A program made the position numbers and the translations under genes. A DNA stretch of 64,000 bases, from NCBI RefSeq assembly GCF_963576615.1, contig NC_088716.1, forward strand, positions 60,730,228-60,794,227, written 5' to 3'. Source of the stretch: Watersipora subatra (Eukaryota > Bryozoa > Gymnolaemata > Cheilostomatida > Watersiporidae). Below the pieces are notes generated by a model. The model did not search any database, was not told the origin of the DNA, and saw only the letters and a list, made by a program, of their open reading frames with translations. Below, one piece after another: positions 40,202 to 52,949 of the stretch. Positions within the stretch are counted from its first letter, which is position 1; each line of letters begins with the position of its first letter.

Positions 40202-43200
40202 TTACTCGGTGCCAAAGTATCGCTGACCAAAGTGACTCGGAGCAATAGGGTGGATCTCAGTGGTTAAGATCCTCAGCTCTGGGTAGTCCTTTCGTAACAG
40301 CTCCAAGCCTACACAAACAGAATAGTCGAGTTGGTAGATCTGTTTTTCTAATATATTTCTTATCACAAAGAACAATTGTTGAAGCAAGTACTAGATAACA
40401 AAACAATGGCTCTCGATAGTTACTGATAAATGCTGCCGAACACACGAATAAACCACAGGTGCCATCTTTGATAATTTAGTAGCCAATCAGAGCAAGCCAA
40501 TGCTGCGTCAGATGTAATGATGTACCTTCAGATCGCATTCATTTCATGGCCAAATATGCTTTTGCTGATAACCTTTTGTTTTTCAATAAGCCTCAAGTAT
40601 ATAATATAGCAAGCATAAAAACACATGGATGTTGAGTATATAATATAGCAATATGGAGTTAGTTATAAGTTAGTGTGTTGGCTCTATTATTGTCAGTTAT
40701 AAGTTAGTGTTTTGGCTCTATTATTGTCAGTTATAAGTTAGTGTTTTGGCTCTATTATTGTCAGTTATAAGTTAGTGTTTTGGCTCTATTATTGTTAGTT
40801 ATAAGTTAGTGTGTTGGCTCTATTATTGTTAGTTATAAGTTGGTGTGTTGGCTCTATTATTGTTAGTTATAAGTTAGTGTGTTGGCTCTATTATTGTTAG
40901 TTATAAGTTAGTGTGTTGGCTCTATTATTGTCAGTTATAAGTTAGTTTGTTGGCTCTGGTATTGTTAGTTATAAGTTAGTGTGTTGGCTCTATTATTGTT
41001 AGTTATAAGTTAGTGTGTTGGCTCTATTATTGTCAGTCTTAAATTAGCATCTTATGCCTCTCTAGCCTGAGTGAAGAAACAGCCATTGAAGTGACAGCAT
41101 ACTAACCATCCCTATTCACATATCAACCTTGACCTAGCTGAAAGTAATAATTAACAGGAGGTAGCAGAACTAATCTAATTACCATTATAGAGAGCGAGAT
41201 CGGCCATAACAAGAGTGTAAGATTACTTACTGTAAGGTGTGCAGAAAAGAGACACGAGTAAGACATTTTTTACGTCAACTCCATGCTCTTGGAGCACCTC
41301 TAGGGCTTTGCTAACCGTATTCCCAGAGCCTATAGAACAGGAAATGGTTCATCAAGTAGCTACATGTATTTGTTGTTTTATAACATAATAAAGAATAATG
41401 AGATATTAGATACTTCAAGGTAACCATACTGTAGAACTAATCAAGCAGATGTCGCTGAGAAGTGCAGAAATAAAGTACTCATATGCAATCTAAATCCTGA
41501 AGTTTCAACCTAAATTTCAATTCTCAGGAGTACAAAAAGAGACAGCCTCATAATCTTTGATCCACATCTCGCCATAGTTTGTATTAAACTGATGTCAGGC
41601 ACAATAAACAGATTAAACTACGCATGCTTCTACCATGAAGGCAACTGTAACCTTACATTGTGAGAAGGAAAACTTGATATCCTATGACTTGTACATGACA
41701 TTACATGCAGTGGGATTGGACATGTTCTTATTAGTACCCAATGTACTAGCGCTACGACGTGAAAGTGAGTGTGCTTGGTGATTTATACAGAATATGTACA
41801 CGTCTACTTAAAATCCTGCATAAGCAGCATGAAAGCCTTGTTCAGGTCAGCAACAAGACACGCAGTGGATGCATGAGAATATTGAAAGGGGCATTCAACT
41901 GCAGACATGACTAGCGTAAGCAAATTGTTAATGCATCACCCGAAATTGCAAATAAGTTTTAAGTCGTGATGGGCCTTGTTCAGGTGACACAATATGTTAA
42001 CAGCAAGTTGTTAGGCAGAGTATTTTATGTAGAGCCACGACTTCAAGGTGATCTAAAGCATCAGTTTTCTTGTAACTGACTAAAATGTACACGCATATTT
42101 GGCCACGGCTTGAAAAACAACTACACTCTCTACCAGCCATTTGGTGAGGTATATAAAGAATTGTGTGTTGTTTAGAGCAGCTTACCAATGAATTAACTGC
42201 ATTTAAATCTTACATACATGTATATAATGGTTGTACAATAACTGATAACTGAAGTCTTCAGATATCCTATTTAATATGCACTACCTTAACTCGCATCTCT
42301 GTAATCATTTCTTTCTTTCAAGGAGTTTGCTGACTTTTAAAAGGTTACGTGAGGTGGTGATGTAAGTAAAGCGAAATTTTTTATTCAAGGTCAAATCTTA
42401 GGCTAGTTCCACTAAACTTCATCAGTGCCTGCGCGAATGTACCACTTAAGTTTTCTGCACATATTGCGAGTATAAGATCTTTGCTGAGCAAATAGATTGC
42501 AATCCGTAGACGTATATAGAAACTTCGACTAACATTTGCCATTGAATTCTTTTATACATCATCAAATGGCTGGTCGAGATCGTAGGGGCTTTTTGAGCTG
42601 TGGCCACATATGCGTGTACATTTCAGCCAGTTACAAGAAAACGTATGCTTCAAATGACCTGAAACTAAATGATTCTACATAAGATTACATAGAACAGCGT
42701 TAATAGATAGTTTCCCCTGAACATGGACCAGCTAGAACTTTCAGAAAAACAACGCTAAACGTAGTGAGAAGCCAAACCAACTCTATTAATTGCATGACAG
42801 ATAATTGCACACACAAAGTTATAAAACTAATTGAAAAGAATAACAACAATAAGCATATTACCAATAACCAGGAAATGTATATTACCAGCTGAAAATATAA
42901 GGAAACCAACTCTTCTACTGGTGTTACAGTAACACGCTGATAAGAAGTCATGAAATACACATGGACAAGCTCAATACTGCAAGAGTATTTTGTGACATAA
43001 CAGGCAGAGGAACCCCTTCGCTGGACTGTTAATGTGGGCACATATTATGATCCCACCGGTGTGTCAGTCCAGTTGGAATGTTAGTAATATTCCTGGCTGT
43101 CTACCACGAACATATTTATAACCCAATAACATCTTATCCAGCTTTTAGGTAGCTGCTCTGTTATAAGCCCACTAGATGAGAGCAGACTTGAAATTTCTTT

Positions 43201-46200
43201 AGAAGATTTGCTAAAGGTGCTTGCCTTATTTTGTAAAGTAGTAGAGTTGACATTTCCTTAAGACACATCGATTTTGGAGACTTTTACCAATCAAACAGGT
43301 AATTAATCACAATCAATTTAATCATTAATAAATTTATTAAAAATGTATTAAAATTACTAACAAGTATTAAAATTGCTCATCAAGTCAGCTATAAAGATAC
43401 TTAGTAAAGGAAATAAAAAGAAATTATCAATGATCTTCCATTTCTGCGCCGCTAAAACTAAACCTTCTGAGCCCAAGCATACTTTTGACTTAAAAATGTA
43501 TTTTGATTAATTTTCATCATCAAGGTGTGCGCAAGAGTAAAATACACGTTTGACCTGAGGGGCGCTGACAGAGTAGATCAAGGTGTTAGGTGGACCAGCA
43601 ATAGTAATAGATGGTACACCAAAGGGCAGTATGCAAGAGTCAGGCAAGTACACCTTTAGTCTGTCACTAGATTTCCTACATAGCTTATGTATCTAGTCTG
43701 ACAGTTGACACCACACCTGACAGATCAAATCTCCTACCTACTGTAGGACAAGACAAGATGTCGACAGTCTTTACTGATATTATTTAGGCTTTGATGTATG
43801 AGTATCAATATCTATATCAATACTGTATCTATATATCTTTGTCAATAGGCATACCGACATATCAATAGTTGTCAACTGTGGTTAGTTCCATTCTCTATCC
43901 CCAGCATATGATTCTGACGTCTGAGTATTGAAAGCTTTTGTTATCTATGTTATTGTGCATTAACAGATGATATATAGCTATATAGTGATAAACATTCAGA
44001 AGATGAACAACTGTTAGCTAGTACATGTATTGTCATGCGGATGCTTGATAGATAAGAACAAGAACTTTTTATAGCTGAAACCTCGGATCTCCATTATGCA
44101 CCGACGAGTTGCTGATTCACTGCTCAGGCATATTTATACTAACTATAGCAGAGACAAATGTCAGAGTTGAACACCTCATCTCTGTAACTTTGTCTTCCTG
44201 CTGATAGAACAATTTAAAGTCAACTCATTTTTGAAGAGTTATGATGAAAATACAGTTTGTTGTGTTTAAACTGAATGTTAACTAGTTATTACAGAATGTA
44301 ATTATTGATTATTATTTATAGACTACAAACAATTAAAGACTGATAATAATCACTGTGATTCAGCAGTTTACTGATAAATGCAATGTTGGCATCATTTGGA
44401 AACAAGAGGATTGTAAACAACTATGAAGAGAAAAATAGTACTTTATTTGAATAAAGGGCTGTTTTACATAGAAATGTACATTAAGGTAGAATTTTATCAT
44501 TGAACAACATCCAATAACACTGACTTGTAGGAAAGTTCCCCTAAACTGAAAGTACAAGTTCCCCTAAACTGAAAGTACAAGTTCCCCTAAACTGAAAGTA
44601 CAAGTTCCCCTTTATAAACTGAAAGTACAAGTTTCCCTAAACTGAAAGTACAAGTTCCCCTAAACTGAAAGTACAAGTTCCCCTAACCTAAAAGTTCAAG
44701 TTCCCCTAAACTGAAGGTACAAGTTTCCCTAAAATGAAAGTGCAGGTTCCTCTAAACTGAAAGTACAAGTTCCCCTTTATAAACTGAAAGTACGAGTTCC
44801 CCTAAACTGAAAGTACAAGTTCCCCTAACCTAAAAGTTCAAGTTCCCCTAAACTGAAGGTACAAGTTTCCCTAAAATGAAAGTGCAGGTTCCTCTAAACT
44901 GAAAGTAAAAAGTTCCCCTTTATAAACTGAAAGTACGAGTTCCCCTAAACTGAAAGTACAAGTTCCCCTAACCTAAAAGTTCAAGTTCCCCTAAACTGAA
45001 GGTACAAGTTTCCCTAAAATGAAAGTGCAAGTTCCCCTAAACTGAAAGTACAAGTTCCCCTTTATAAACTGAAAGTACGAGTTCCCCTAAACTGAAAGTA
45101 CAAGTTTCCCTAAACTGAAAGTACAAGTTCCCCTAAACTGAAAGTACAAGTTCCCCTAACCTGAAAGTACAAGTTCCCCTAAACTGAAAGTACAAATTTC
45201 CCTAAAATGAAAGTACAAGTTCCCCTAAACTGAAAGTACAAGTTCCCCTAAACTGAAAGTAAAATTGGGTAAGAAAAATAATACAAAGTTTCAGCACAAA
45301 AGCCACTTCGTGCTTTAGTTGATTGCTCACTGAATACCTTATGAAGTGTAATGTGCCTCAGCAAAGAGTTGCAAGTTCTAAAACTTATTGTATAACTAAC
45401 TAAATGTGAATATTTTCAATGAAAATCATGTTATCTCAAATATAAACTGTTTAATCGTGTATTTTTATGTATTATTTTAATATTTTACGAGTGACACCGG
45501 CAGTACTAGAAATCAACCACGCTTGTGTAGGGTGACCTATTCAGAAGGTAGGTGGTATAAGTAAGCAAATGCTGTGCTACTTTCTAGAAATACTGAATAG
45601 CCTCCTAGTCAACACTTCATATCACCAGTACCACTCACTCTCCTGGTCACCGTGTCTCTACTGCCACAAAGCCTATTAATAACAGTGTCACTACTATCAC
45701 TCACCCTACTACTAACAGTGTCACTACTATCACTCACCCTACTACTAACAGTGTCACTACTATCACTCACCCTACTACTCACAGTGTCACTACTATCACT
45801 CACCCTACGACTAACAGTGTTACTACTATCACTCACCCTACTACTGACGGTGTTACTACTATCACTCACCCTACTACTAACAGTGTCACTACTATCACTC
45901 ACCATACAACTAACACTGTCACTACTATCCCTAACCCTACTACTAACAGTGTCACTACTATCACTCACCCTACTACTAACAGTGTCACTACTAGCACCAA
46001 CATATTCTTGCCCTGTACAATAGCGCCGACTCTCTTACTTAGAATGGGATAGAGCAGAAGGACCTGTCTTTGTACAACATCAGAAGGAAACTTGGCATAG
46101 AAGACCTTAGCTTGCCCGGTCTCACTATCTGTCTGTATAAGAATTTTACCTATTCTTATCGAGCGACAGCAGTCTCTTAGCCCCTGCTCCATTGCTTCTC

Positions 46201-49200
46201 CTGTAAAAAATAGGGCTCGGTATTCACATATCAAGCATGCCAATTACTTCACAGCTCTACACAAATTAAACTACATCTGCTAGGGTGAGGATACACTCGA
46301 ATTAGAAAGAGCCACATAAGGTTTAGGGAAAGTAACAACTTAGCACTACCGGCTGCGTGTTGGCTAATCAACTTACACACATTCAAAGTAGTTTTTCAAT
46401 GATCTCTTTCTGTTTTTATTAAACACGAGAAGAATATTGCTCCACTATAGAAGCTTACAATTTTCAATAAAGATTTTCAAACACAAATGGCATGCCAAGT
46501 GCTAACAGAATTAACCAATACAGGAGCATTTTAGACTGACACCAGCATCTACGAACTAGTGCCATAATAAGCATAGGCCAAACTTGTCAATGTTCACATG
46601 AGGCCTCAACTGATGGAATTGAGACATGAATGATTGCGATATGAAATGAGATTGATAAACTATCACTGAGCTGTTAAGGTGCCCAAACAAAAGATAGAAA
46701 CTAGCCTATTGGACATGAGAATTATGCTAATGCGTGTAGATAGTAATTATCATCGGAAGTCCAACTAGTGGACTTGAGAGGCCTGCTACAAAGTACATGG
46801 CTAAATCAGGAGTTGTGTTCTCTTACCACTCCTCATTATGCTGACTCCGCATGTAACGCCTTTTTTGAATTTCTTTCCTGCATATTTTGCTCCTGCAAAA
46901 CATGTCTGAACGTAAATGTAAAACAAATATAACCAAATTTCTATGAATATTAGTAAAAACCTACAATGACTTAAAGAATAAATATCTAAACTGTGATCGC
47001 CTAAGAACCAATCACTGTTTGTGAACTTACAGAAATAAGAATTCAATAACAATCACCAGAATATTCATTTACAGCAAAAGAAACATTTTGAGTTGATTGA
47101 AATTACTAGAACAATCATTTAGTGGCATCAATAAATCAAACACCAGAAAACATTCGTTATATTCCTATAACTTGGGCCTACAATTTTTAAGAATACACTG
47201 CAAGTAGACTACAAAATGACTTGCAGAAGACTGCAGGAATGTCGCACAAGTCTCTAACCAACCATGTTCAGTTAGAATAAGCTACTACCTGAAATTTAAC
47301 AATTTATATAAAGGAAAGTTGCCAGTAGATGGCCAAATGTGTTAACCTATAATTTAGCTTACCTCGCTTTACTTAAATATCTGTCACATATAAGGATACA
47401 TTCCGAAATACCAATGTTGTTGTTTACCTAAGCATGAATGCACCAAGGCAGCACAACTCCATGACAGCCCCTCTTAGCAACAATGATTGTTTTTTATTTT
47501 CGCTCAACTAGTTGAATGAATGGTATATCAGAGCCAGAAGACAGCATAATCAATTTATAAAATTTTCTTACTACATAAACTTTTACAAATTAAAGATGCA
47601 AACACTCAGAAATGCTAGTATTACATGTACCAGTAAGAAACGCTAGCAGTCTTACTAACTCATGAAAGCAGCAGACTGACTTGGCAAATTAAAAACTTCA
47701 CAATATTTATAATTTATGAAACCCGTGACTAACGTACCGGTAGGAGTGGTCACCGTGACCTCATCATAAGGTAGATGCGCTAATGCTTCTTCTACGACCA
47801 TCCTAATCTAAAACAAATAACATATCTTGGCATCATCTTCCAAAAACATGCAGATAAATCTAATCAATGATAAAGCGGATATAATACAAGGGTTAGTGTT
47901 ATGAACTTATGATTATCTATGGAAGAACTTCAAGAAAAAAAGATAACTGTGTAGGTCAAAGGGCACATAACAGTACTAATGCTAATGTGTAGTCCATATA
48001 TAGCACACCAGTAACTCTGCCAATGTGTGATCTATATACAAGTGAAACAGGACTTCCACTACTAATCTGTAGCTTGCGATGTGTTTGTATCACGTCTACT
48101 GCCTAGTTTACATGTGATACAGCAAACCGTGGGCCCTGCAAGCAATGTCGATTTTGCAGCCTGTTGCTTATCGTTGCTTATGTTGCTGTTGACTGTTGCT
48201 TAATGTTTAGAATTGACCATTCGATGAAGTTAGCCATAAACTGAAGACATTCATGAGAGTCCGTTCATCAACTACTAGTACATTGATAAGGGAAGTGCTA
48301 ATAATATGTATTCAGCCTGACCTCGGGCTGTATATGTTGCCAACCATAATCTGTTCCAAAGAAATGTTTGAAAAGCGAATTGTTTGAATTCTACAGATAT
48401 GTTTTCCTATTTGGAATAATGTAACTACTTTTAATCTGCTCAAAGATTAAAAATGACTTTTTAAATCATTGTAACATAATTTCCTCCCATAAACTGTCTA
48501 TTAAAAGAGTAGGTAACATATAAAGTATAGTGACTTTCTCACAACTACTATTGATAGAGTAGGCTAGGCCGAAGTATGTATTGCTGTATCTGTAGTACCT
48601 CGGGCCCCTCCATAGTTTCCTTAGAAATACGAGGCAAAACGCAAACTGCGTGTTTTATTCTAACATAACATAAAAATAATATAATATAATAAGCAGTCCT
48701 TAAACCCCAACAAACATCTGCTTACAATGACTGAATACTAAAGCTAATGAGAAAGTGCATCAGTTGGCGATCAGCTGCACCAGAGAGTTTACTTGGCTAT
48801 CTCAAGGGTGTTCAAGTTTTGAATTTTTGTTGAAGCGACAGACGCAATTTTTTTGTTTGAACTGGAGGTTCACAGAGGTTAAAATGTAATGCAATCAATC
48901 ACATAGACAGAATGACTCCAGAGTCTGTAGGAAGAGCAGTTTGTAAAGATAAGTTCTGAATACCGCTCTCCCGCTGGTTCCAGTCATATTATATCATAAA
49001 TGAATAAAATAACATATCACAAGTAAAAAGTTTGACAAAGACACCGGATTAGGTCAGTTCAGTATTAATGACACCAATATTTCTGTACTTTGAGAGTAGT
49101 TTGAGAGTGCCTGGTAACAAGTCGACCTACCAATCTGTCAGCGCAGAATATGAAGTCACTTCGTGATGTGTTTCTACAAAATAAAAAAAGGAACGGTCAT

Positions 49201-49957
49201 AGATCCATAGCATGAGCAGTGATGAGCTGCTTTTGTAGTATTTCAAACCTTAATTGCATCACTTTACACGAGCCTTACTTCATACTGAATAGCACCCGAT
49301 GATTGAGTCAATAGCAATCGATAGCATGGCTAAAAAGTATGTCATCATGGTGAGATAGTCACTACAACAACACACGCTAAACTTGTTAAATATTTGGAAT
49401 CGTACAAGCGTGCAGTGCATGCTTAAAAAGACAATAAACATAAAAGGTCATAGAAAGGCCACTGTAAAAAGAGAATAGAGGATATTTAGGAAGTAGAAGA
49501 AATTCGAAGTCAAACTTTACGGCAGCTATTCTTGAATTTACTAGCACAAGAGTTCAAACTGTGAAAAGTACACGAATAATACATTGATTTAGCTCTACAC
49601 TAATACACGAACATCATGAATATTTAGTGCATATCTTGTCTTCATAAAACTATGATTAATTTAGATTTGGTAGTTTAAATAATCTCAAACATTAGCTAGC
49701 GCACAACCGAATTTTCTCACGTAATATCACTATAGACAAGCTCACATGTCCCGTAGGTTTGTCTGTAGCGCTCTCATTTGGTCTGTTTGTCTGGTGACTT
49801 TCACTTCCTTGGAGAAATTATTGGAACAAGGTTCAAGGATCTCTGTTTTGCTTTCAGGATTGACAGGCTTAATGTGACTGGCTGACTCTGGAGCAGGTTT
49901 GCTGTCACCATTGCAAATGGTAACAGAAGAAAGATTGGGAATGAGATCAGGCTCCAT
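40202..49957 (-). CDS. UPRT: Uracil phosphoribosyltransferase homologue, complete
   Basis: Member of the UPRT/UPP family; active enzymes make UMP from uracil and PRPP. Seven exons join in phase: 49957-49746, 49173-49131, 47807-47738, 46892-46827, 46200-46039, 41329-41231 and 40308-40202, giving 759 nt or 252 residues. Conserved segments run in order: QMRALQTNLRD, RSDFIFCADRL, VVEEALAHLPY, TVTTPTG, the CGVSIMRSGEAMEQGLRDCCRS-type block split over exons 4-5, RIGKILIQTD, AKFPSDV, a PRPP-loop position reading YPILSSGNT (about 182-189), and the C-terminus HFGQRYFGTE. The match is to animal UPRT rather than to the kinase fusion UCKL1. The PRPP-loop region lacks the acidic residue of active microbial enzymes, as in vertebrate UPRT, so catalysis is uncertain. 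The N-terminal ~50 residues are poorly conserved and shorter than in human. Introns hold several minisatellites. Confidence 0.95.
40655..41040. repeat. 34-bp minisatellite, about 11 copies
   Basis: Unit TTATAAGTTAGTGTGTTGGC plus TCTATTATTGTTAG, highly homogeneous, in the last UPRT intron. It ends about 190 bp from exon 6. Confidence 0.95.
42003..42690. mobile_element. Foldback element with ~160-bp imperfect inverted arms
   Basis: The arm at about 42003-42180 matches the reverse complement of about 42535-42690. Shared blocks include TTTTCTTGTAACTG, AAATGTACACGCATAT, TGGCCAC and CCAGCCATTTG. The arms are diverged and the interior is non-coding. It lies in UPRT intron 5. This is probably an old MITE or foldback insertion. 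Confidence 0.7.
44530..45265. repeat. 23-bp minisatellite, about 30 copies with higher-order structure
   Basis: Unit AAGTTCCCCTAAACTGAAAG plus TAC. Variants with a TTTATA insertion, CCTAAAAGTTC and TTTCCCTAAAATG recur in the same order three times. That means blocks of several units were duplicated as larger modules. It lies in UPRT intron 5. Confidence 0.95.
45650..46005. repeat. 33-bp minisatellite next to a UPRT splice donor
   Basis: Unit CACTCACCCTACTACTAACA plus GTGTCACTACTAT, about 10 copies. The period is a multiple of three, so it stays open in several frames on both strands; those frames are artefacts. It ends about 35 nt from the donor of UPRT exon 5 (46039). Confidence 0.95.
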
Positions 49958-50128
49958 GATTGTCTACAAATCACAATGATGAAACAATGATGAGCGAATG
50001 ATTACCAATCGACATGTAAAATTAATAAATTAAACCTGCCACAGCAATGAAACAACAGCCGAAAGTTGCGCTGCCGGAAGGTCGAGGTCACCAAGTTGAA
50101 AGCAATACTTGTTTTGCATCGCTCAGAG

Positions 50129-52841
50129 CAGGCACGTCCAACAGGCACCCAGCCCTCAGCTTGGTTTTTTTCGGCCCCGAAGGCCAGCATATTTTAAAAA
50201 AAATTGTTGCCAGTTTATCTTTGTTCTTAGGCTATAATAGTTAGCGAACACCACAGCTATGGGTAGTGCGCATAAAATGCCTCAACTAACATTATTGAAA
50301 ACTTCGACTTTCCTATTTGCTTTTTGGAAATTCCCTTACAACCTTTATTTCTATTAGCTGATTGAACATCTCAAACGGGAATCTCCTATCTGAGCTGGGA
50401 AATGTTCTGCAGCTTGCTGGATGCTAGCTCAATACATATTGCTCAGTTACAATTATGGTCACACGCAGGAAGGTTGACCGCGAGAGAAGAGTTGGAAATT
50501 AGCAATTGGAAATTGCAATACTTTATCAAATACCACGGGGAGAGCCAAGCAATCTGCGTCATATGCAATCAAGTAACTGCTGTGCTCAAAGAGTGCAACA
50601 TAAAGGGGCATTGTGCAACTGGTCATAGCACATATGAGCAATACTCAGGTCGTGACAGACAGGAGAAAAACGACTCACTATCATCCAATCTGCAGTAACA
50701 GCAGCAGCAACATTTTACAAGATATGCAAAAATTAGTGAAAAAGCCTCAAAATGCAGTCTCACTATTGCTCAACTAATTGGTCAACGACAACTACCATTT
50801 CAACATGGAGAATTTGCTAAGGAGGTAAGTATTTTTTAAAATTTATGTCAGATAAGAGTTGCATAAAACAACTATAAGCATGGAGTTGTAGACCTTAAAA
50901 GACAGAGGCAAGTTATAACTTCTTGCATATCTCGATATACCTATAGCTAAAATAAAAATTTCTATAAAAGTTTGTGTGTTTTGCCATTGTCATTATATTT
51001 TAGTAACCATCAAGTACGTTTATTTTAACCTTGTTTTATTTTTTAGGCACTGGCAGTGTTTGTGGATGAATTCTGCCCTGATAAAAAGAGCAATTTATAA
51101 AGTGTTGCTCGGTCAAGAAACACCATTGCTAGAAGAGAGGAAAATCTGAGTAAGGACATTGAGCGTACAATGAAAGCCCATATTACGAAGTTTTTATATT
51201 TTAGCGTAGCATTAGATGAGAGCACAGATCTGTCTGACACTTCTCTGCTTGCAATTATGATACTGGGCATTGATAATGAGGTTCCTAACAATGAGGAGTC
51301 TTTATGGCAAAACAACTGGAAAAGATGTCTATGAGAGTCTATTAAAAGAACTTGCTGAGTTCAGCCTACCACTGGAGAAGATGTCTGGCATTTGTACTGA
51401 GGGAGTACCAGCATTGGTAGGGAAAAACACTGGACTAATAAGTCTTTTGCTCAGCTCTCACTGCTGGGATGTTTCTCTTGTGGTGTACCATTGTGTCATA
51501 CATCAAGAAAACTTAGCAGAGCAAACTCTGAAAATGGATCATGTTATGGGTCTGGTTGTATCCACTGCTAACTTTATTCGATCACGAGCACTGAACCATC
51601 GACAATTTAAAATTATGCTTGAGGAGATAGAATGTGAATACAAAGATCTAGCATATTACTGTAAAGTCAAGTGGCTCAGCAGCACTAAAACACTGCAAAG
51701 GTTTTACAGTTTGCTACCAGAGATTGATTTATTCATGGGAAAAAAGGGCTGTGAGTGTGATGACTTTAAAGATCAATTATGGACCACTGATTTGGTATTT
51801 CTAGCTGATATCACAGAGCATATGCCAGTAGTGAACCTTCAGCTACAGGGAAAAAAACAGGAAATATCTCAACTCTGGAGATACATCACTGCATTCAGGA
51901 CACAGCTTGAGCTGTCGGAGCAGCAACTTCGAGAGGAGAATTATGCTTACTTTAGAACTCTGTCAGAGCGTCGGTAAAATGGCCAATGCATTGAGGTCAA
52001 CTATGAGCAATATGCCAACTCGTGTCAAGTCTATCCGCTGAATTTGCATGTTTTTTTCAGTTTGCAGAAACTGAAAAGAAGATGAAGATATTTGCCAATA
52101 TATTTTCTGTCAACCCTAGCAGTGTAGCGGCCGAGGTACAGATGGAGCTCATTGACTTGCAGGCTAACGAACGTCTCAAACAACAACATCAGCTATGAAC
52201 TCATAGAGTGTTATCATGATTTCTTTCCAGCTGGCCCATATCCAGCTCTACATAAACATGCTCTTCGAATGGTCAGCCACTTCGGCTCCACCTACTCATG
52301 TGAGCAGTTCTTCAGTCGCATGAAGCATACCAAAAGCTAATATCATACCGGACTAACCGATGAGCATCTAGCTCAGCGACTCAGAATTTCATTTTCAGAC
52401 ATTAAACCTGACCTAGACAGGATTGTACGAGAGAAGCAGTACCAAGTGGCTCACTAAGAGTAGTATGCTCAGTACCATTGTCAGTGAAAACCAAGCACTG
52501 CAATATCTCTTCAACAAAGACACTGCACATAAATTTCATATCATGCTTATTGTAATTACATGTAATTTAAAACTAATATTTTGATGCATTTGTGATTTTG
52601 TAATTAAATGTAGTTAAAGCCAATATATTGATGTATTTGTTTTTTTGTACTTCCATGTAGTTAAAATAAATATATTGTTTGTGAAGAATGAGAATTACAC
52701 GTAATGAATGGAATCATGTTTTTCAATATATAAATTTATGGTAATTTAATTATTTGTGATACACGAAGCAGCTATATGTGGCCCCAGCTTAGGCTTGACT
52801 TTACATAATGGCCCCCACTCTAAAAATGTTGGACACCTCTG
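50129..52841 (+). mobile_element. hAT DNA transposon, decayed
   Basis: The left end CAGGCACGTCCAAC (50129-50142) matches the reverse complement of the right end, CAGAGGTGTCCAAC (52828-52841), at 10 of 14 positions. Flanking octamers GCTCAGAG (50121-50128) and GCTTAGAT (52842-52849) look like a diverged 8-bp target duplication. The interior carries a hAT transposase on the plus strand. The insertion lies about 170 bp upstream of the UPRT start codon and in the opposite orientation, so it may have displaced or supplied upstream sequence. Confidence 0.85.
50402..52457 (+). pseudogene. hAT transposase pseudogene (GTF2IRD2/ZBED-like family)
   Basis: The N-terminal segment (50402-50695) carries a BED-type zinc-finger remnant (CVICNQ...H...H). 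After a short frame change comes the AKISEKASKCSLTIAQLIG region. A plausible intron, 50825-51046, has GTAAGT and TTTTAG ends and rejoins EFAKE to ALAVFVDEFC in frame. The catalytic region shows SVALDESTDLSD (first Asp) near 51205-51240 and GKDVYESLL...GICTEGVPALVGKNTG near 51315-51435. The C-terminal dimerisation block (FGSTYSCEQFFSRMK) ends at a TAA at 52455. Breaks include a TAA at 51098, a frame change near 51295, a stop at 51975 and a stop near 52338. It cannot make an intact transposase. Confidence 0.88.
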
Positions 52842-52898
52842 GCTTAGATTAATGATATATTATAGTACATGTATTTGCATGCAACTTTCTATATGCCA

Positions 52899-52924
52899 AT
52901 ATATATATATATATATATATATAT
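52899..52924. repeat. (TA)n microsatellite
   Basis: About 12 TA dinucleotides just outside the hAT right end. Confidence 0.95.
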
Positions 52925-52949
52925 TACTTTATTGGCAAGAAGTTAGTTT

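Noticed and set aside
45609-46023. Long open frames (119 and 123 codons) on both strands
   Set aside because: They are produced by a 33-bp minisatellite whose period is divisible by three; there is no family similarity, and the sequence lies in a UPRT intron.
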